Source: Rhytidiadelphus loreus (taxonomy: Eukaryota; Streptophyta; Bryopsida; Hypnales; Hylocomiaceae). Taken from it: a stretch of 64,000 nucleotides of DNA. The stretch is from NCBI GenBank assembly GCA_947034895.1, contig OX344763.1, positions 58,113,093 to 58,177,092 of the forward strand, written 5' to 3'. The number at the start of each line of letters is the position of its first letter. Position 1 is the first letter of the stretch. A program made the position numbers and the translations under genes. This document shows, in pieces, positions 41,001 to 54,780 of the stretch. The notes beneath the pieces are model-generated. The model saw nothing but the letters and a program-made list of their open reading frames with translations. It was not told where the DNA came from and searched no databases.

Positions 41001-42090
41001 ATCTGGGAAAGAGGTTGTGCAAGTTGCAAGTGCTCCTAAACTCATGAATTAATCAAAAAAATATATAATTGGTGGTCACGATGAATGACTTTCGAGTACG
41101 TGGAAATGAAATATTCGTGCATGAACCTGGCCCTCTATTTTAAAGTCCACAAAATTGTAATCTCATGAAATTCATTGAAAGAAATCTGGGAAAGAGGTTG
41201 TGCAAGTTGCAAGTGCTCCTAAACTCATGAATTAATCAACAAAATATATAATTGGGTGTCACGATGAATAACTTTCTAGTACGTGGAAATGAAATATTCG
41301 TGCATGAACCTGGCCCTCTATTTTAAAGTCCACAAAATTGTAATCTCATGGAATTCATTGAAAGAAATCTGGGAAAGAGGTTGTGCAAGTTGCAAGTGCT
41401 CCTAAACTCATGAATTAATCAACAAAATATATAATTGGGAGTCACGATGAATGACTTTCTAGTACGTGGAAATGAAATATTCGTGCACGAACCTGGCCCT
41501 CTATTTTAAAGTCCACAAAATTGTAATCTCATGGAATTCATGTACAGAAATCTGGGAAAGAGGTTGTGCAAGTTGCAAGTGCTCCTAAACTCATGAATTA
41601 ATCAACAAAATATATAATTGGGAGTCACGATGAATGACTTTCTAGTACGTGGAAATGAAATATTCGTGCATGAACCTGGCCCTCTATTTTAAAGTCCACA
41701 AAATTGTAATCTCATGGAATTCATGTACAGAAATTTGGGAAAGAGGTTGTGCAAGTTGCAAGTGCTCCTAAACTCATGAATTAATCAACAAAATATATAA
41801 TTGGTGGTCACGATGAATGACTTTCTAGTACGTGGAAATGAAATATTCGTGCACGAACCTGGCCCTCTATTTTAAAGTCCACAAAATTGTAATCTCATGG
41901 AATTCATTGAAAGAAATCTGGGAAAGAGGTTGTGCAAGTTGCAAGTGCTCCTAAACTCATGAATTAATCAACAAAATATATAATTGGGAGTCACGATGAA
42001 TGACTTTCTAGTACGTGGAAATGAAATATTCGTGCACGAACCTGGCCCTCTATTTTAAAGTCCACAAAACTGTAATCTCATGGAATTCAT
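38071..42090 (+). repeat. Mosaic zone rich in the CTCAAGG variant
   Basis: The CTCAAGGAATTC tail (T-to-A in CTCATGG) is frequent here (near 38.97, 40.06, 40.43 and 40.80 kb), mixed with TTTGGG and CAAAACTG monomers. CAAAACTG at 40601 and 42065 is 1464 bp (eight monomers) apart. The rare ATAGAATTGGG hinge at 40881 recurs at 42528 (1647 bp, nine monomers). The two offsets conflict, so the zone is a patchwork rather than a single HOR. Confidence 0.6.
41040..41430 (+). repeat. Displaced two-monomer cassette
   Basis: This segment carries, in order, the A7 run, TTCGAGTACG (TTTCGAG starting at 41090) and the GGGTGTC hinge with GAATAAC (41254). The same order occurs at 29.69-30.08 kb and 34.08-34.48 kb. 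The offset from the latter is 6954 bp (38 monomers), but monomers on both sides differ. It looks like a short ectopic copy inserted in register, by gene conversion or multi-step exchange. Confidence 0.75.
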
Positions 42091-44400
42091 GTACAGAAAT
42101 CTGGGAAAGAGGTTGTGCAAGTTGCAAATGCTCCTAAACTCATGAATTAATCAACAAAATATATAATTGGTGGTCACGATGAATGACTTTCTAGTACGTG
42201 GAAATGAAATATTCGTGCACGAACCTGGCGCTCTATTTTAAAGTCCACAAAATTGTAATCTCATGAAATTCATGTACAGAAATCTGGGAAAGAGGTTGTG
42301 CAAGTTGCAAGTGCTCCTAAACTCATGAATTAATCAACAAAATATATAATTGGGAGTCACGATGAATGACTTTCTAGTACGTGGAAATGAAATATTCGTG
42401 CATGAACCTGGCCCTCTATTTTAAAGTCCACAAAATTGTAATCTCAAGGAATTCATATACAGAAATCTGGGAAAGAGGTTGTGCAAGTTGCAAGTGCTCC
42501 TAAACTCATAAATTAATCAACAAAATATAGAATTGGGAGTCACGATGAATAACTTTCTAGTACGTGGAAATGAAATATTCGTGCACGAACCTGGCCCTCT
42601 ATTTTAAAGTCCACAAAATTGTAATCTCATGGAATTCATTGAAAGAAATCTGGGAAAGAGGTTGTGCAAGTTGCAAGTGCTCCTAAACTCATGAATTAAT
42701 CAACAAAATATATAATTGGTGGTCACGATGAATGACTTTCTAGTACGTGGAAATGAAATATTCGTGCATGAACCTGGCCCTCTATTTCAAAGTCCACAAA
42801 ATTGTAATCTCATGGAATTCATTGAAAGAAATCTGGGAAAGAGGTTGTGCAAGTTGCAAGTGCTCCTAAACTCATGAATTAATCAACAAAATATATAATT
42901 GGGAGTCACGATGAATGACTTTCTAGTACGTGGAAATGAAATATTCGTGCACGAACCTGGCCCTCTATTTTAAAGTCCACAAAATTGTAATCTCATGGAA
43001 TTCATGTACAGAAATCTGGGAAAGAGGTTGTGCAAGTTGCAAATGCTCCTAAACTCATGAATTAATCAACAAAATATATAATTGGTGGTCACGATGAATG
43101 ACTTTCTAGTACGTGGAAATGAAATATTCGTGCACGAACCTGGCCCTCTATTTTAAAGTCCACAAAATTGTAATCTCATGAAATTCATGTACAGAAATCT
43201 GGGAAAGAGGTTGTGCAAGTTGCAAGTGCTCCTAAACTCATGAATTAATCAACAAAATATATAATTGGGAGTCACGATGAATGACTTTCTAGTACGTGGA
43301 AATGAAATATTCGTGCACGAACCTGGCCCTCTATTTTAAAGTCCACAAAATTGTAATCTCAAGGAATTCATTGAAAGAAATCTGGAAAAGAGGTTGTGCA
43401 AGTTGCAAGTGCTCCTAAACTCATGAATTAATCAACAAAATATATAATTGGGAGTCACGATGAATGACTTTCTAGTACGTGGAAATGAAATATTCGTGCA
43501 CGAACCTGGCCCTCTATTTTAAAGTCCACAAAATTGTAATCTCATGGAATTCATTGAAAGAAATCTGGGAAAGAGGTTGTGCAAGTTGCAAGTGCTCCTA
43601 AACTCATGAATTAATCAACAAAATATATAATTGGGAGTCACGATGAATGACTTTCTAGTACGTGGAAATGAAATATTCGTGCACGAACCTGGCCCTCTAT
43701 TTTAAAGTCCACAAAATTGTAATCTCAAGGAATTCATTGAAAGAAATTTGGGAAAGAGGTTGTGCAAGTTGCAAGTGCTCCTAAACTCATGAATTAATCA
43801 ACAAAATATATAATTGGGAGTCACGATGAATGACTTTCTAGTACGTGGAAATGAAATATTCGTGCACGAACCTGGCCCTCTATTTTAAAGTCCACAAAAT
43901 TGTAATCTCATGGAATTCATGTACAGAAATTTGGGAAAGAGGTTGTGCAAGTTGCAAATGCTCCTAAACTCATGAATTAATCAACAAAATATATAATTGG
44001 TGGTCACGATGAATGACTTTCTAGTACGTGGAAATGAAATATTCGTGCACGAACCTGGCCCTCTATTTTAAAGTCCACAAAATTGTAATCTCATGAAATT
44101 CATGTACAGAAATCTGGGAAAGAGGTTGTGCAAGTTGCAAGTGCTCCTAAACTCATGAATTAATCAACAAAATATATAATTGGGAGTCACGATGAATGAC
44201 TTTCTAGTACGTGGAAATGAAATATTCGTGCATGAACCTGGCCCTCTATTTTAAAGTCCACAAAATTGTAATCTCATGGAATTCATTGAAAGAAATCTGG
44301 GAAAGAGGTTGTGCAAGTTGCAAGTGCTCCTAAACTCATGAATTAATCAACAAAATATAGAATTGGGAGTCACGATGAATAACTTTCTAGTACGTGGAAA
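42091..44400 (+). repeat. HOR block H: 5-mer, 915 bp
   Basis: The GCAAATGCTCC change in the otherwise invariant block occurs at 42126, 43041 and 43956, 915 bp (five monomers) apart. An earlier copy at 39381 is 2745 bp (15 monomers) upstream, a multiple of the same period. CTCAAGG near 42.44 and 43.36 kb agrees, but the third copy has CTCATGG at that place. The CCTGGCGCTC change near 42.23 kb is unique. Confidence 0.8.
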
Positions 44401-47400
44401 TGAAATATTCGTGCACGAACCTGGCCCTCTATTTTAAAGTCCACAAAATTGTAATCTCATGGAATTCATTGAAAGAAATCTGGGAAAGAGGTTGTGCAAG
44501 TTGCAAGTGCTCCTAAACTCATGAATTAATCAACAAAATATATAATTGGTTGTCACGATGAATGACTTTCTAGTACGTGGAAATGAAATATTCGTGCATG
44601 AACCTGGCCCTCTATTTTAAAGTCCACAAAATTGTAATCTCATGGAATTCATTGAAAGAAATCTGGGAAAGAGGTTGTGCAAGTTGCAAGTGCTCCTAAA
44701 CTCATGAATTAATCAACAAAATATATAATTGGGAGTCACGATGAATAACTTTCTAGTACGTGGAAATGAAATATTCGTGCACGAACCTGGCCCTCTATTT
44801 TAAAGTCCACAAAATTGTAATCTCATGGAATTCATTGAAAGAAATCTGGGAAAGAGGTTGTGCAAGTTGCAAGTGCTCCTAAACTCATGAATTAATCAAA
44901 AAAATATATAATTGGTGGTCACGATGAATGACTTTCTAGTACGTGGAAATGAAATATTCGTGCATGAACCTGGCCCTCTATTTTAAAGTCCACAAAATTG
45001 TAATCTCATGGAATTCATGTACAGAAATTTGGGAAAGAGGTTGTGCAAGTTGCAAGTGCTCCTAAACTCATGAATTAATCAACAAAATATATAATTGGGA
45101 GTCACGATGAATGACTTTCTAGTACGTGGAAATGAAATATTCGTGCATGAACCTGGCCCTCTATTTTAAAGTCCACAAAATTGTAATCTCATGGAATTCA
45201 TGTACAGAAATTTGGGTAAGAGGTTGTGCAAGTTGCAAGTGCTCCTAAACTCATGAATTAATCAACAAAATATATAATTGGTGGTCACGATGATTGACTT
45301 TCTAGTACGTGGAAATGAAATATTCGTGCATGAACCTGGCCCTCTATTTTAAATTCCACAAAATTGTAATCTCATGGAATTCATTGAAAGAAATCTGGGA
45401 AAGAGGTTGTGCAAGTTGCAAGTGCTCCTAAACTCATGAATTAATCAACAAAATATATAATTGGGAGTCACGATGAATAACTTTCTAGTACGTGGAAATG
45501 AAATATTCGTGCACGAACCTGGCCCTCTATTTTAAAGTCCACAAAATTGTAATCTCATGGAATTCATTGAAAGAAATCTGGGAAAGAGGTTGTGCAAGTT
45601 GCAAGTGCTCCTAAACTCATGAATTAATCAACAAAATATATAATTGGTGGTCACGATGAATGACTTTCTAGTACGTGGAAATGAAATATTCGTGCACGAA
45701 CCTGGCCCTCTATTTTAAAGTCCACAAAATTGTAATCTCATGGATTTCATTGAAAGAAATCTGGGAAAGAGGTTGTGCAAGTTGCAAGTGCTCCTAAACT
45801 CATGAATTAATCAACAAAATATATAATTGGTGGTCACGATGAATGACTTTCTAGTACGTGGAAATGAAATATTCGTGCACGAACCTGGCCCTCTATTTTA
45901 AAGTCCACAAAATTGTAATCTCATGGAATTCATTGAAAGAAATCTGGGAAAGAGGTTGTGCAAGTTGCAAGTGCTCCTAAACTCATGAATTAATCAACAA
46001 AATATATAATTGGGAGTCACGATGAATGACTTTCTAGTACGTGGAAATGAAATATTCGTGCATGAACCTGGCCCTCTATTTTAAAGTCCACAAAATTGTA
46101 ATCTCATGAAATTCATTGATAGAAATCTGGGAAAGAGGTTGTGCAAGTTGCAAGTGCTCCTAAACTCATGAATTAATCAACAAAATATATAATTGGTGGT
46201 CACGATGAATGACTTTCTAGTACGTGGAAATGAAATATTCGTGCACGAACCTGGCCCTCTATTTTAAAGTCCACAAAATTGTAATCTCATGGAATTCATT
46301 GAAAGAAATCTGGGAAAGAGGTTGTGCAAGTTGCAAGTGCTCCTAAACTCATGAATTAATCAAAAAAATATATAATTGGTGGTCACGATGAATGACTTTC
46401 TAGTACGTGGAAATGAAATATTCGTGCATGAACCTGGCCCTCTATTTTAAAGTCCACAAAATTGTAATCTCATGGAATTCATGTACAGAAATTTGGGAAA
46501 GAGGTTGTGCAAGTTGCAAGTGCTCCTAAACTCATGAATTAATCAACAAAATATATAATTGGGAGTCACGATGAATGACTTTCTAGTACGTGGAAATGAA
46601 ATATTCGTGCATGAACCTGGCCCTCTATTTTAAAGTCCACAAAATTGTAATCTCATGGATTTCATTGAAAGAAATCTGGGAAAGAGGTTGTGCAAGTTGC
46701 AAGTGCTCCTAAACTCATGAATTAATCAACAAAATATATAATTGGTGGTCACGATGAATGACTTTCTAGTACGTGGAAATGAAATATTCGTGCATGAATC
46801 TGGCCCTCTATTTTAAAGTCCACAAAATTGTAATCTCATGAAATTCATTGAAAGAAATCTGGGAAAGAGGTTGTGCAAGTTGCAAGTGCTCCTAAACTCA
46901 TGAATTAATCAACAAAATATATAATTGGGAGTCACGATGAATGACTTTCTAGTACGTGGAAATGAAATATTCGTGCACGAACCTGGCCCTCTATTTTAAA
47001 GTCCACAAAATTGTAATCTCATGGAATTCATGTACAGAAATTTGGGAAAGAGGTTGTGCAAGTTGCAAGTGCTCCTAAACTCATGAATTAATCAACAAAA
47101 TATATAATTGGGAGTCACGATGAATGACTTTCTAGTACGTGGAAATGAAATATTCGTGCATGAACCTGGCCCTCTATTTTAAAGTCCACAAAATTGTAAT
47201 CTCTGGGAATTCATGTACAGAAATTTGGGAAAGAGGTTGTGCAAGTTGCAAGTGCTCCTAAACTCATGAATTAATCAACAAAATATATAATTGGGAGTCA
47301 CGATGAATGACTTTCTAGTACGTGGAAATGAAATATTCGTGCACGAACCTGGCCCTCTATTTTAAAGTCCACAAAATTGTAATCTCATGGAATTCATGTA

Positions 47401-49500
47401 CAGAAATTTGGGAAAGAGGTTGTGCAAGTTGCAAGTGCTCCTAAACTCATGAATTAATCAACAAAATATATAATTGGGAGTCACGATGAATGACTTTCTA
47501 GTACGTGGAAATGAAATATTCGTGCATGAACCTGGACCTCTATTTTAAAGTCCACAAAATTGTAATCTCATGGAATTCATGTACAGAAATTTGGGAAAGA
47601 GGTTGTGCAAGTTGCAAGTGCTCCTAAACTCATGAATTAATCAACAAAATATATAATTGGGAGTCACGATGAATGACTTTCTAGTACGTGGAAATGAAAT
47701 ATTCGTGCATGAACCTGGCCCTCTATTTTAAAGTCCACAAAATTGTAATCTCATGGAATTCATATACAGAAATCTGGGAAAGAGGTTGTGCAAGTTGCAA
47801 GTGCTCCTAAACTCATGAATTAATCAACAAAATATAGAATTGGGAGTCACGATGAATAACTTTCTAGTACGTGGAAATGAAATATTCGTGCACGAACCTG
47901 GCCCTCTATTTTAAAGTCCACAAAATTGTAATCTCATGGAATTCATTGAAAGAAATCTGGGAAAGAGGTTGTGCAAGTTGCAAGTGCTCCTAAACTCATG
48001 AATTAATCAACAAAATATATAATTGGGAGTCACGATGAATAACTTTCTAGTACGTGGAAATGAAATATTCGTGCACGAACCTGGCCCTCTATTTTAAAGT
48101 CCACAAAATTGTAATCTCATGGAATTCATTGAAAGAAATTTGGGAAAGAGGTTGTGCAAGTTGCAAGTGCTCCTAAACTCATGAATTAATCAAAAAAATA
48201 TATAATTGGTGGTCACGATGAATGACTTTCTAGTACGTGGAAATGAAATATTCGTGCATGAACCTGGCCCTCTATTTTAAAGTCCACAAAATTGTAATCT
48301 CATGGAATTCATGTACAGAAATTTGGGAAAGAGGTTGTGCAAGTTGCAAGTGCTCCTAAACTCATGAATTAATCAACAAAATATATAATTGGGAGTCACG
48401 ATGAATGACTTTCTAGTACGTGGAAATGAAATATTCGTGCATGAACCTGGCCCTCTATTTTAAAGTCCACAAAATTGTAATCTCATGGAATTCATGTACA
48501 GAAATTTGGGAAAGAGGTTGTGCAAGTTGCAAGTGCTCCTAAACTCATGAATTAATCAACAAAATATATAATTGGTGGTCACGATGATTGACTTTCTAGT
48601 ACGTGGAAATGAAATATTCGTGCACGAACCTGGCCCTCTATTTTAAAGTCCACAAAATTGTAATCTCATGGAATTCATTGAAAGAAATCTGGGAAAGAGG
48701 TTGTGCAAGTTGCAAGTGCTCCTAAACTCATGAATTAATCAACAAAATATATAATTGGGAGTCACGATGAATAACTTTCTAGTACGTGGAAATGAAATAT
48801 TCGTGCACGAACCTGGCCCTCTATTTTAAAGTCCACAAAATTGTAATCTCATGGAATTCATTGAAAGAAATCTGGGAAAGAGGTTGTGCAAGTTGCAAGT
48901 GCTCCTAAACTCATGAATTAATCAACAAAATATATAATTGGTGGTCACGATGAATGACTTTCTAGTACGTGGAAATGAAATATTCGTGCACGAACCTGGC
49001 CCTCTATTTTAAAGTCCACAAAATTGTAATCTCATGGATTTCATTGAAAGAAATCTGGGAAAGAGGTTGTGCAAGTTGCAAGTGCTCCTAAACTCATGAA
49101 TTAATCAACAAAATATATAATTGGTGGTCACGATGAATGACTTTCTAGTACGTGGAAATGAAATATTCGTGCACGAACCTGGCCCTCTATTTTAAAGTCC
49201 ACAAAATTGTAATCTCATGGAATTCATTGAAAGAAATCTGGGAAAGAGGTTGTGCAAGTTGCAAGTGCTCCTAAACTCATGAATTAATCAACAAAATATA
49301 TAATTGGGAGTCACGATGAATGACTTTCTAGTACGTGGAAATGAAATATTCGTGCATGAACCTGGCCCTCTATTTTAAAGTCCACAAAATTGTAATCTCA
49401 TGAAATTCATTGATAGAAATCTGGGAAAGAGGTTGTGCAAGTTGCAAGTGCTCCTAAACTCATGAATTAATCAAAAAAATATATAATTGGTGGTCACGAT
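44400..49500 (+). repeat. HOR block I: 18-mer, 3294 bp
   Basis: GATGATTGAC (TGATTGAC at 45291 and 48585), ATGAATAACT (44741 and 48035) and the GGATTTCATTG tail (about 45741 and 49035) are each 3294 bp (18 monomers) apart. The TGATAG tail near 46.12 kb pairs with 49.41 kb at the same offset. Beyond it the offset drops to 17 (A7 run, 46361 and 49472) and then 16 monomers (GAATCTGG, 46796 and 49724), so copy 2 is shorter at its right end. GGGTAAGAGG near 45.21 kb is unique. Confidence 0.88.
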
Positions 49501-52500
49501 GAATGACTTTCTAGTACGTGGAAATGAAATATTCGTGCACGAACCTGGCCCTCTATTTTAAAGTCCACAAAATTGTAATCTCATGAAATTCATTGAAAGA
49601 AATCTGGGAAAGAGGTTGTGCAAGTTGCAAGTGCTCCTAAACTCATGAATTAATCAACAAAATATATAATTGGTGGTCACGATGAATGACTTTCTAGTAC
49701 GTGGAAATGAAATATTCGTGCATGAATCTGGCCCTCTATTTTAAAGTCCACAAAATTGTAATCTCATGAAATTCATTGAAAGAAATCTGGGAAAGAGGTT
49801 GTGCAAGTTGCAAGTGCTCCTAAACTCATGAATTAATCAAGAAAATATATAACTGGGAGTCACGATGAATGACTTTCTAGTACGTGGAAATGAAATATTG
49901 GTTCACGAACCTTGCCCTGTATTTTAAAGTCGACAAAATTGTAATCTCATGAAATTCATGTACAGAAATCTGGGAAAGAGGTTGTGCAAGTTGCAAGTGC
50001 TCCTAAACTCATGAATTAATCAACAAAATATATAATTGGGAGTCACGATGAATGACTTTCTAGTACGTGGAAATGAAATATTCGTGCACGAACCTGGCCC
50101 TCTATTTTAAAGTCCACAAAATTGTAATCTCATGGAATTCATTGAAAGAAATCTGGGAAAGAGGTTGTGCAAGTTGCAAGTGCTCCTAAACTCATGAATT
50201 AATCAACAAAATATATAATTGGGAGTCACGATGAATAACTTTCTAGTACGTGGAAATGAAATATTCGTGCACGAACCTGGCCCTCTATTTTAAAGTCCAC
50301 AAAATTGTAATCTCATGGAATTCATTGAAAGAAATCTGGGAAAGAGGTTGTGCAAGTTGCAAGTGCTCCTAAACTCATGAATTAATCAACAAAATATATA
50401 ATTGGTGGTCACGATGAATGACTTTCTAGTACGTGGAAATGAAATATTCGTGCACGAACCTGGCCCTCTATTTTAAAGTCCACAAAATTGTAATCTCATG
50501 GAATTCATTGAAAGAAATCTGGGAAAGAGGTTGTGCAAGTTGCAAGTGCTCCTAAACTCATGAATTAATCAACAAAATATATAATTGGTGGTCACGATGA
50601 ATGACTTTCTAGTACGTGGAAATGAAATATTCGTGCACGAACCTGGCCCTCTATTTTAAAGTCCACAAAATTGTAATCTCATGGAATTCATTGAAAGAAA
50701 TCTGGGAAAGAGGTTGTGCAAGTTGCAAGTGCTCCTAAACTCATGAATTAATCAACAAAATATATAATTGGGAGTCACGATGAATGACTTTCTAGTACGT
50801 GGAAATGAAATATTCGTGCATGAACCTGGCCCTCTATTTTAAAGTCCACAAAATTGTAATCTCATGAAATTCATTGATAGAAATCTGGGAAAGAGGTTGT
50901 GCAAGTTGCAAGTGCTCCTAAACTCATGAATTAATCAAAAAAATATATAATTGGTGGTCACGATGAATGACTTTCTAGTACGTGGAAATGAAATATTCGT
51001 GCACGAACCTGGCCCTCTATTTTAAAGTCCACAAAATTGTAATCTCATGAAATTCATTGAAAGAAATCTGGGAAAGAGGTTGTGCAAGTTGCAAGTGCTC
51101 CTAAACTCATGAATTAATCAACAAAATATATAATTGGTGGTCACGATGAATGACTTTCTAGTACGTGGAAATGAAATATTCGTGCATGAATCTGGCCCTC
51201 TATTTTAAAGTCCACAAAATTGTAATCTCATGAAATTCATTGAAAGAAATCTGGGAAAGAGGTTGTGCAAGTTGCAAGTGCTCCTAAACTCATGAATTAA
51301 TCAAGAAAATATATAACTGGGAGTCACGATGAATGACTTTCTAGTACGTGGAAATGAAATATTGGTTCACGAACCTTGCCCTGTATTTTAAAGTCGACAA
51401 AATTGTAATCTCATGAAATTCATGTACAGAAATCTGGGAAAGAGGTTGTGCAAGTTGCAAGTGCTCCTAAACTCATGAATTAATCAACAAAATATATAAT
51501 TGGGAGTCACGATGAATGACTTTCTAGTACGTGGAAATGAAATATTCGTGCATGAACCTGGCCCTCTATTTTAAAGTCCACAAAATTGTAATCTCATGAA
51601 ATTCATTGATAGAAATCTGGGAAAGAGGTTGTGCAAGTTGCAAGTGCTCCTAAACTCATGAATTAATCAAAAAAATATATAATTGGTGGTCACGATGAAT
51701 GACTTTCTAGTACGTGGAAATGAAATATTCGTGCATGAACCTGGCCCTCTATTTTAAAGTCCACAAAATTGTAATCTCATGAAATTCATTGAAAGAAATC
51801 TGGGAAAGAGGTTGTGCAAGTTGCAAGTGCTCCTAAACTCATGAATTAATCAACAAAATATATAATTGGTGGTCACGATGAATGACTTTCTAGTACGTGG
51901 AAATGAAATATTCGTGCATGAATCTGGCCCTCTATTTTAAAGTCCACAAAATTGTAATCTCATGAAATTCATTGAAAGAAATCTGGGAAAGAGGTTGTGC
52001 AAGTTGCAAGTGCTCCTAAACTCATGAATTAATCAAGAAAATATATAACTGGGAGTCACGATGAATGACTTTCTAGTACGTGGAAATGAAATATTGGTTC
52101 ACGAACCTTGCCCTGTATTTTAAAGTCGACAAAATTGTAATCTCATGAAATTCATGTACAGAAATTTGGGAAAGAGGTTGTGCAAGTTGCAAGTGCTCCT
52201 AAACTCATGAATTAATCAACAAAATATATAATTGGTGGTCACGATGAATGACTTTCTAGTACGTGGAAATGAAATATTCGTGCATGAATCTGGCCCTCTA
52301 TTTTAAAGTCCACAAAATTGTAATCTCATGGAATTCATTGAAAGAAATTTGGGAAAGAGGTTGTGCAAGTTGCAAGTGCTCCTAAACTCATGAATTAATC
52401 AACAAAATATATAATTGGGAGTCACGATGAATAACTTTCTAGTACGTGGAAATGAAATATTCGTGCACGAACCTGGCCCTCTATTTTAAAGTCCACAAAA

Positions 52501-54780
52501 TTGTAATCTCATGGAATTCATTGAAAGAAATCTGGGAAAGAGCTTGTGCAAGTTGCAAGTGCTCCTAAACTCATGAATTAATCAACAAAATATATAACTG
52601 GGAGTCACGATGAATGACTTTCTAGTACGTGGAAATGAAATATTCGTGCATGAACCTGGCCCTCTATTTTAAAGTCCACAAAATTGTAATCTCATGAAAT
52701 TCATTGATAGAAATCTGGGAAAGAGGTTGTGCAAGTTGCAAGTGGTCCTAAACTCATGAATTAATCAACAAAATATATAATTGGGAGTCACGATGAATGA
52801 CTTTCTAGTACGTGGAAATGAAATATTCGTGAATGAACCTGGCCCTCTATTTTAAAGTCCACAAAATTGTAATCTCATGAAATTCATTGATAGAAATCTG
52901 GGAAAGAGGTTGTGCAAGTTGCAAGTGCTCCTAAACTCATGAATTAATCAAAAAAATATATAATTGGTGGTCACGATGAATGACTTTCTAGTACGTGGAA
53001 ATGAAATATTCGTGCATGAACCTGGCCCTCTATTTTAAAGTCCACAAAATTGTAATCTCATGAAATTCATTGAATGAAATCTGGGAAAGAGGTTGTGCAA
53101 GTTGCAAGTGCTCCTAAACTCATGAATTAATCAACAAAATATATAATTGGTGGTCACGATGAATGACTTTCTAGTACGTGGAAATGAAATATTCGTGCAT
53201 GAATCTGGCCCTCTATTTTAAAGTCCACAAAATTGTAATCTCATGAAATTCATGTACAGAAATCTGGGAAAGAGGTTGTGCAAGTTGCAAGTGCTCCTAA
53301 ACTCATGAATTAATCAACAAAATATATAATTGGTGGTCACGATGAATGACTTTCTAGTACGTGGAAATGAAATATTCGTGCATGAATCTGGCCCTCTATT
53401 TTAAAGTCCACAAAATTGTAATCTCATGAAATTCATTGAAAGAAATCTGGGAAAGAGGTTGTGCAAGTTGCAAGTGCTCCTAAACTCATGAATTAATCAA
53501 GAAAATATATAACTGGGAGTCACGATGAATGACTTTCTAGTACGTGGAAATGAAATATTGGTTCACGAACCTTGCCCTGTATTTTAAAGTCGACAAAATT
53601 GTAATCTCATGAAATTCATGTACAGAAATCTGGGAAAGAGGTTGTGCAAGTTGCAAGTGCTCCTAAACTCATGAATTAATCAACAAAATATATAATTGGT
53701 GGTCACGATGAATGACTTTCTAGTACGTGGAAATGAAATATTCGTGCATGAATCTGGCCCTCTATTTTAAAGTCCACAAAATTGTAATCTCATGGAATTC
53801 ATTGAAAGAAATTTGGGAAAGAGGTTGTGCAAGTTGCAAGTGCTCCTAAACTCATGAATTAATCAACAAAATATATAATTGGGAGTCACGATGAATGACT
53901 TTCTAGTACGTGGAAATGAAATATTCGTGCATGAACCTGGCCCTCTATTTTAAAGTCCACAAAATTGTAATCTCATGGAATTCATTGAAAGAAATCTGGG
54001 AAAGAGCTTGTGCAAGTTGCAAGTGCTCCTAAACTCATGAATTAATCAACAAAATATATAACTGGGAGTCACGATGAATGACTTTCTAGTACGTGGAAAT
54101 GAAATATTCGTGCATGAACCTGGCCCTCTATTTTAAAGTCCACAAAATTGTAATCTCATGAAATTCATTGATAGAAATCTGGGAAAGAGGTTGTGCAAGT
54201 TGCAAGTGCTCCTAAACTCATGAATTAATCAACAAAATATATAATTGGGAGTCACGATGAATGACTTTCTAGTACGTGGAAATGAAATATTCGTGAATGA
54301 ACCTGGCCCTCTATTTTAAAGTCCACAAAATTGTAATCTCATGAAATTCATTGATAGAAATCTGGGAAAGAGGTTGTGCAAGTTGCAAGTGCTCCTAAAC
54401 TCATGAATTAATCAAAAAAATATATAATTGGTGGTCACGATGAATGACTTTCTAGTACGTGGAAATGAAATATTCGTGCATGAACCTGGCCCTCTATTTT
54501 AAAGTCCACAAAATTGTAATCTCATGAAATTCATTGAAAGAAATCTGGGAAAGAGGTTGTGCAAGTTGCAAGTGCTCCTAAACTCATGAATTAATCAACA
54601 AAATATATAATTGGTGGTCACGATGAATGACTTTCTAGTACGTGGAAATGAAATATTCGTGCATGAATCTGGCCCTCTATTTTAAAGTCCACAAAATTGT
54701 AATCTCATGAAATTCATTGAAAGAAATCTGGGAAAGAGGTTGTGCAAGTTGCAAGTGCTCCTAAACTCATGAATTAATCA
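48600..54780 (+). repeat. HOR block J: 8-mer, 1464 bp, with a 4-mer step
   Basis: CAAGAAAATAT (G of AGAAAA) occurs at 49841, 51305, 52037 and 53501, giving intervals of 8, 4 and 8 monomers. AGCTTGTG at 52541 and 54005 and CGTGAATG at 52828 and 54292 are also 1464 bp apart. The TGATAG tails at 49411 and 50875 agree. The monomer after each AGAAAA marker has the GGTTC-AC-GAACC dyad with CCTTGCCCTGTA and GTCGAC. The block overlaps the right end of the 18-mer, so the two periods are interleaved at 48.6-49.5 kb. Confidence 0.85.
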
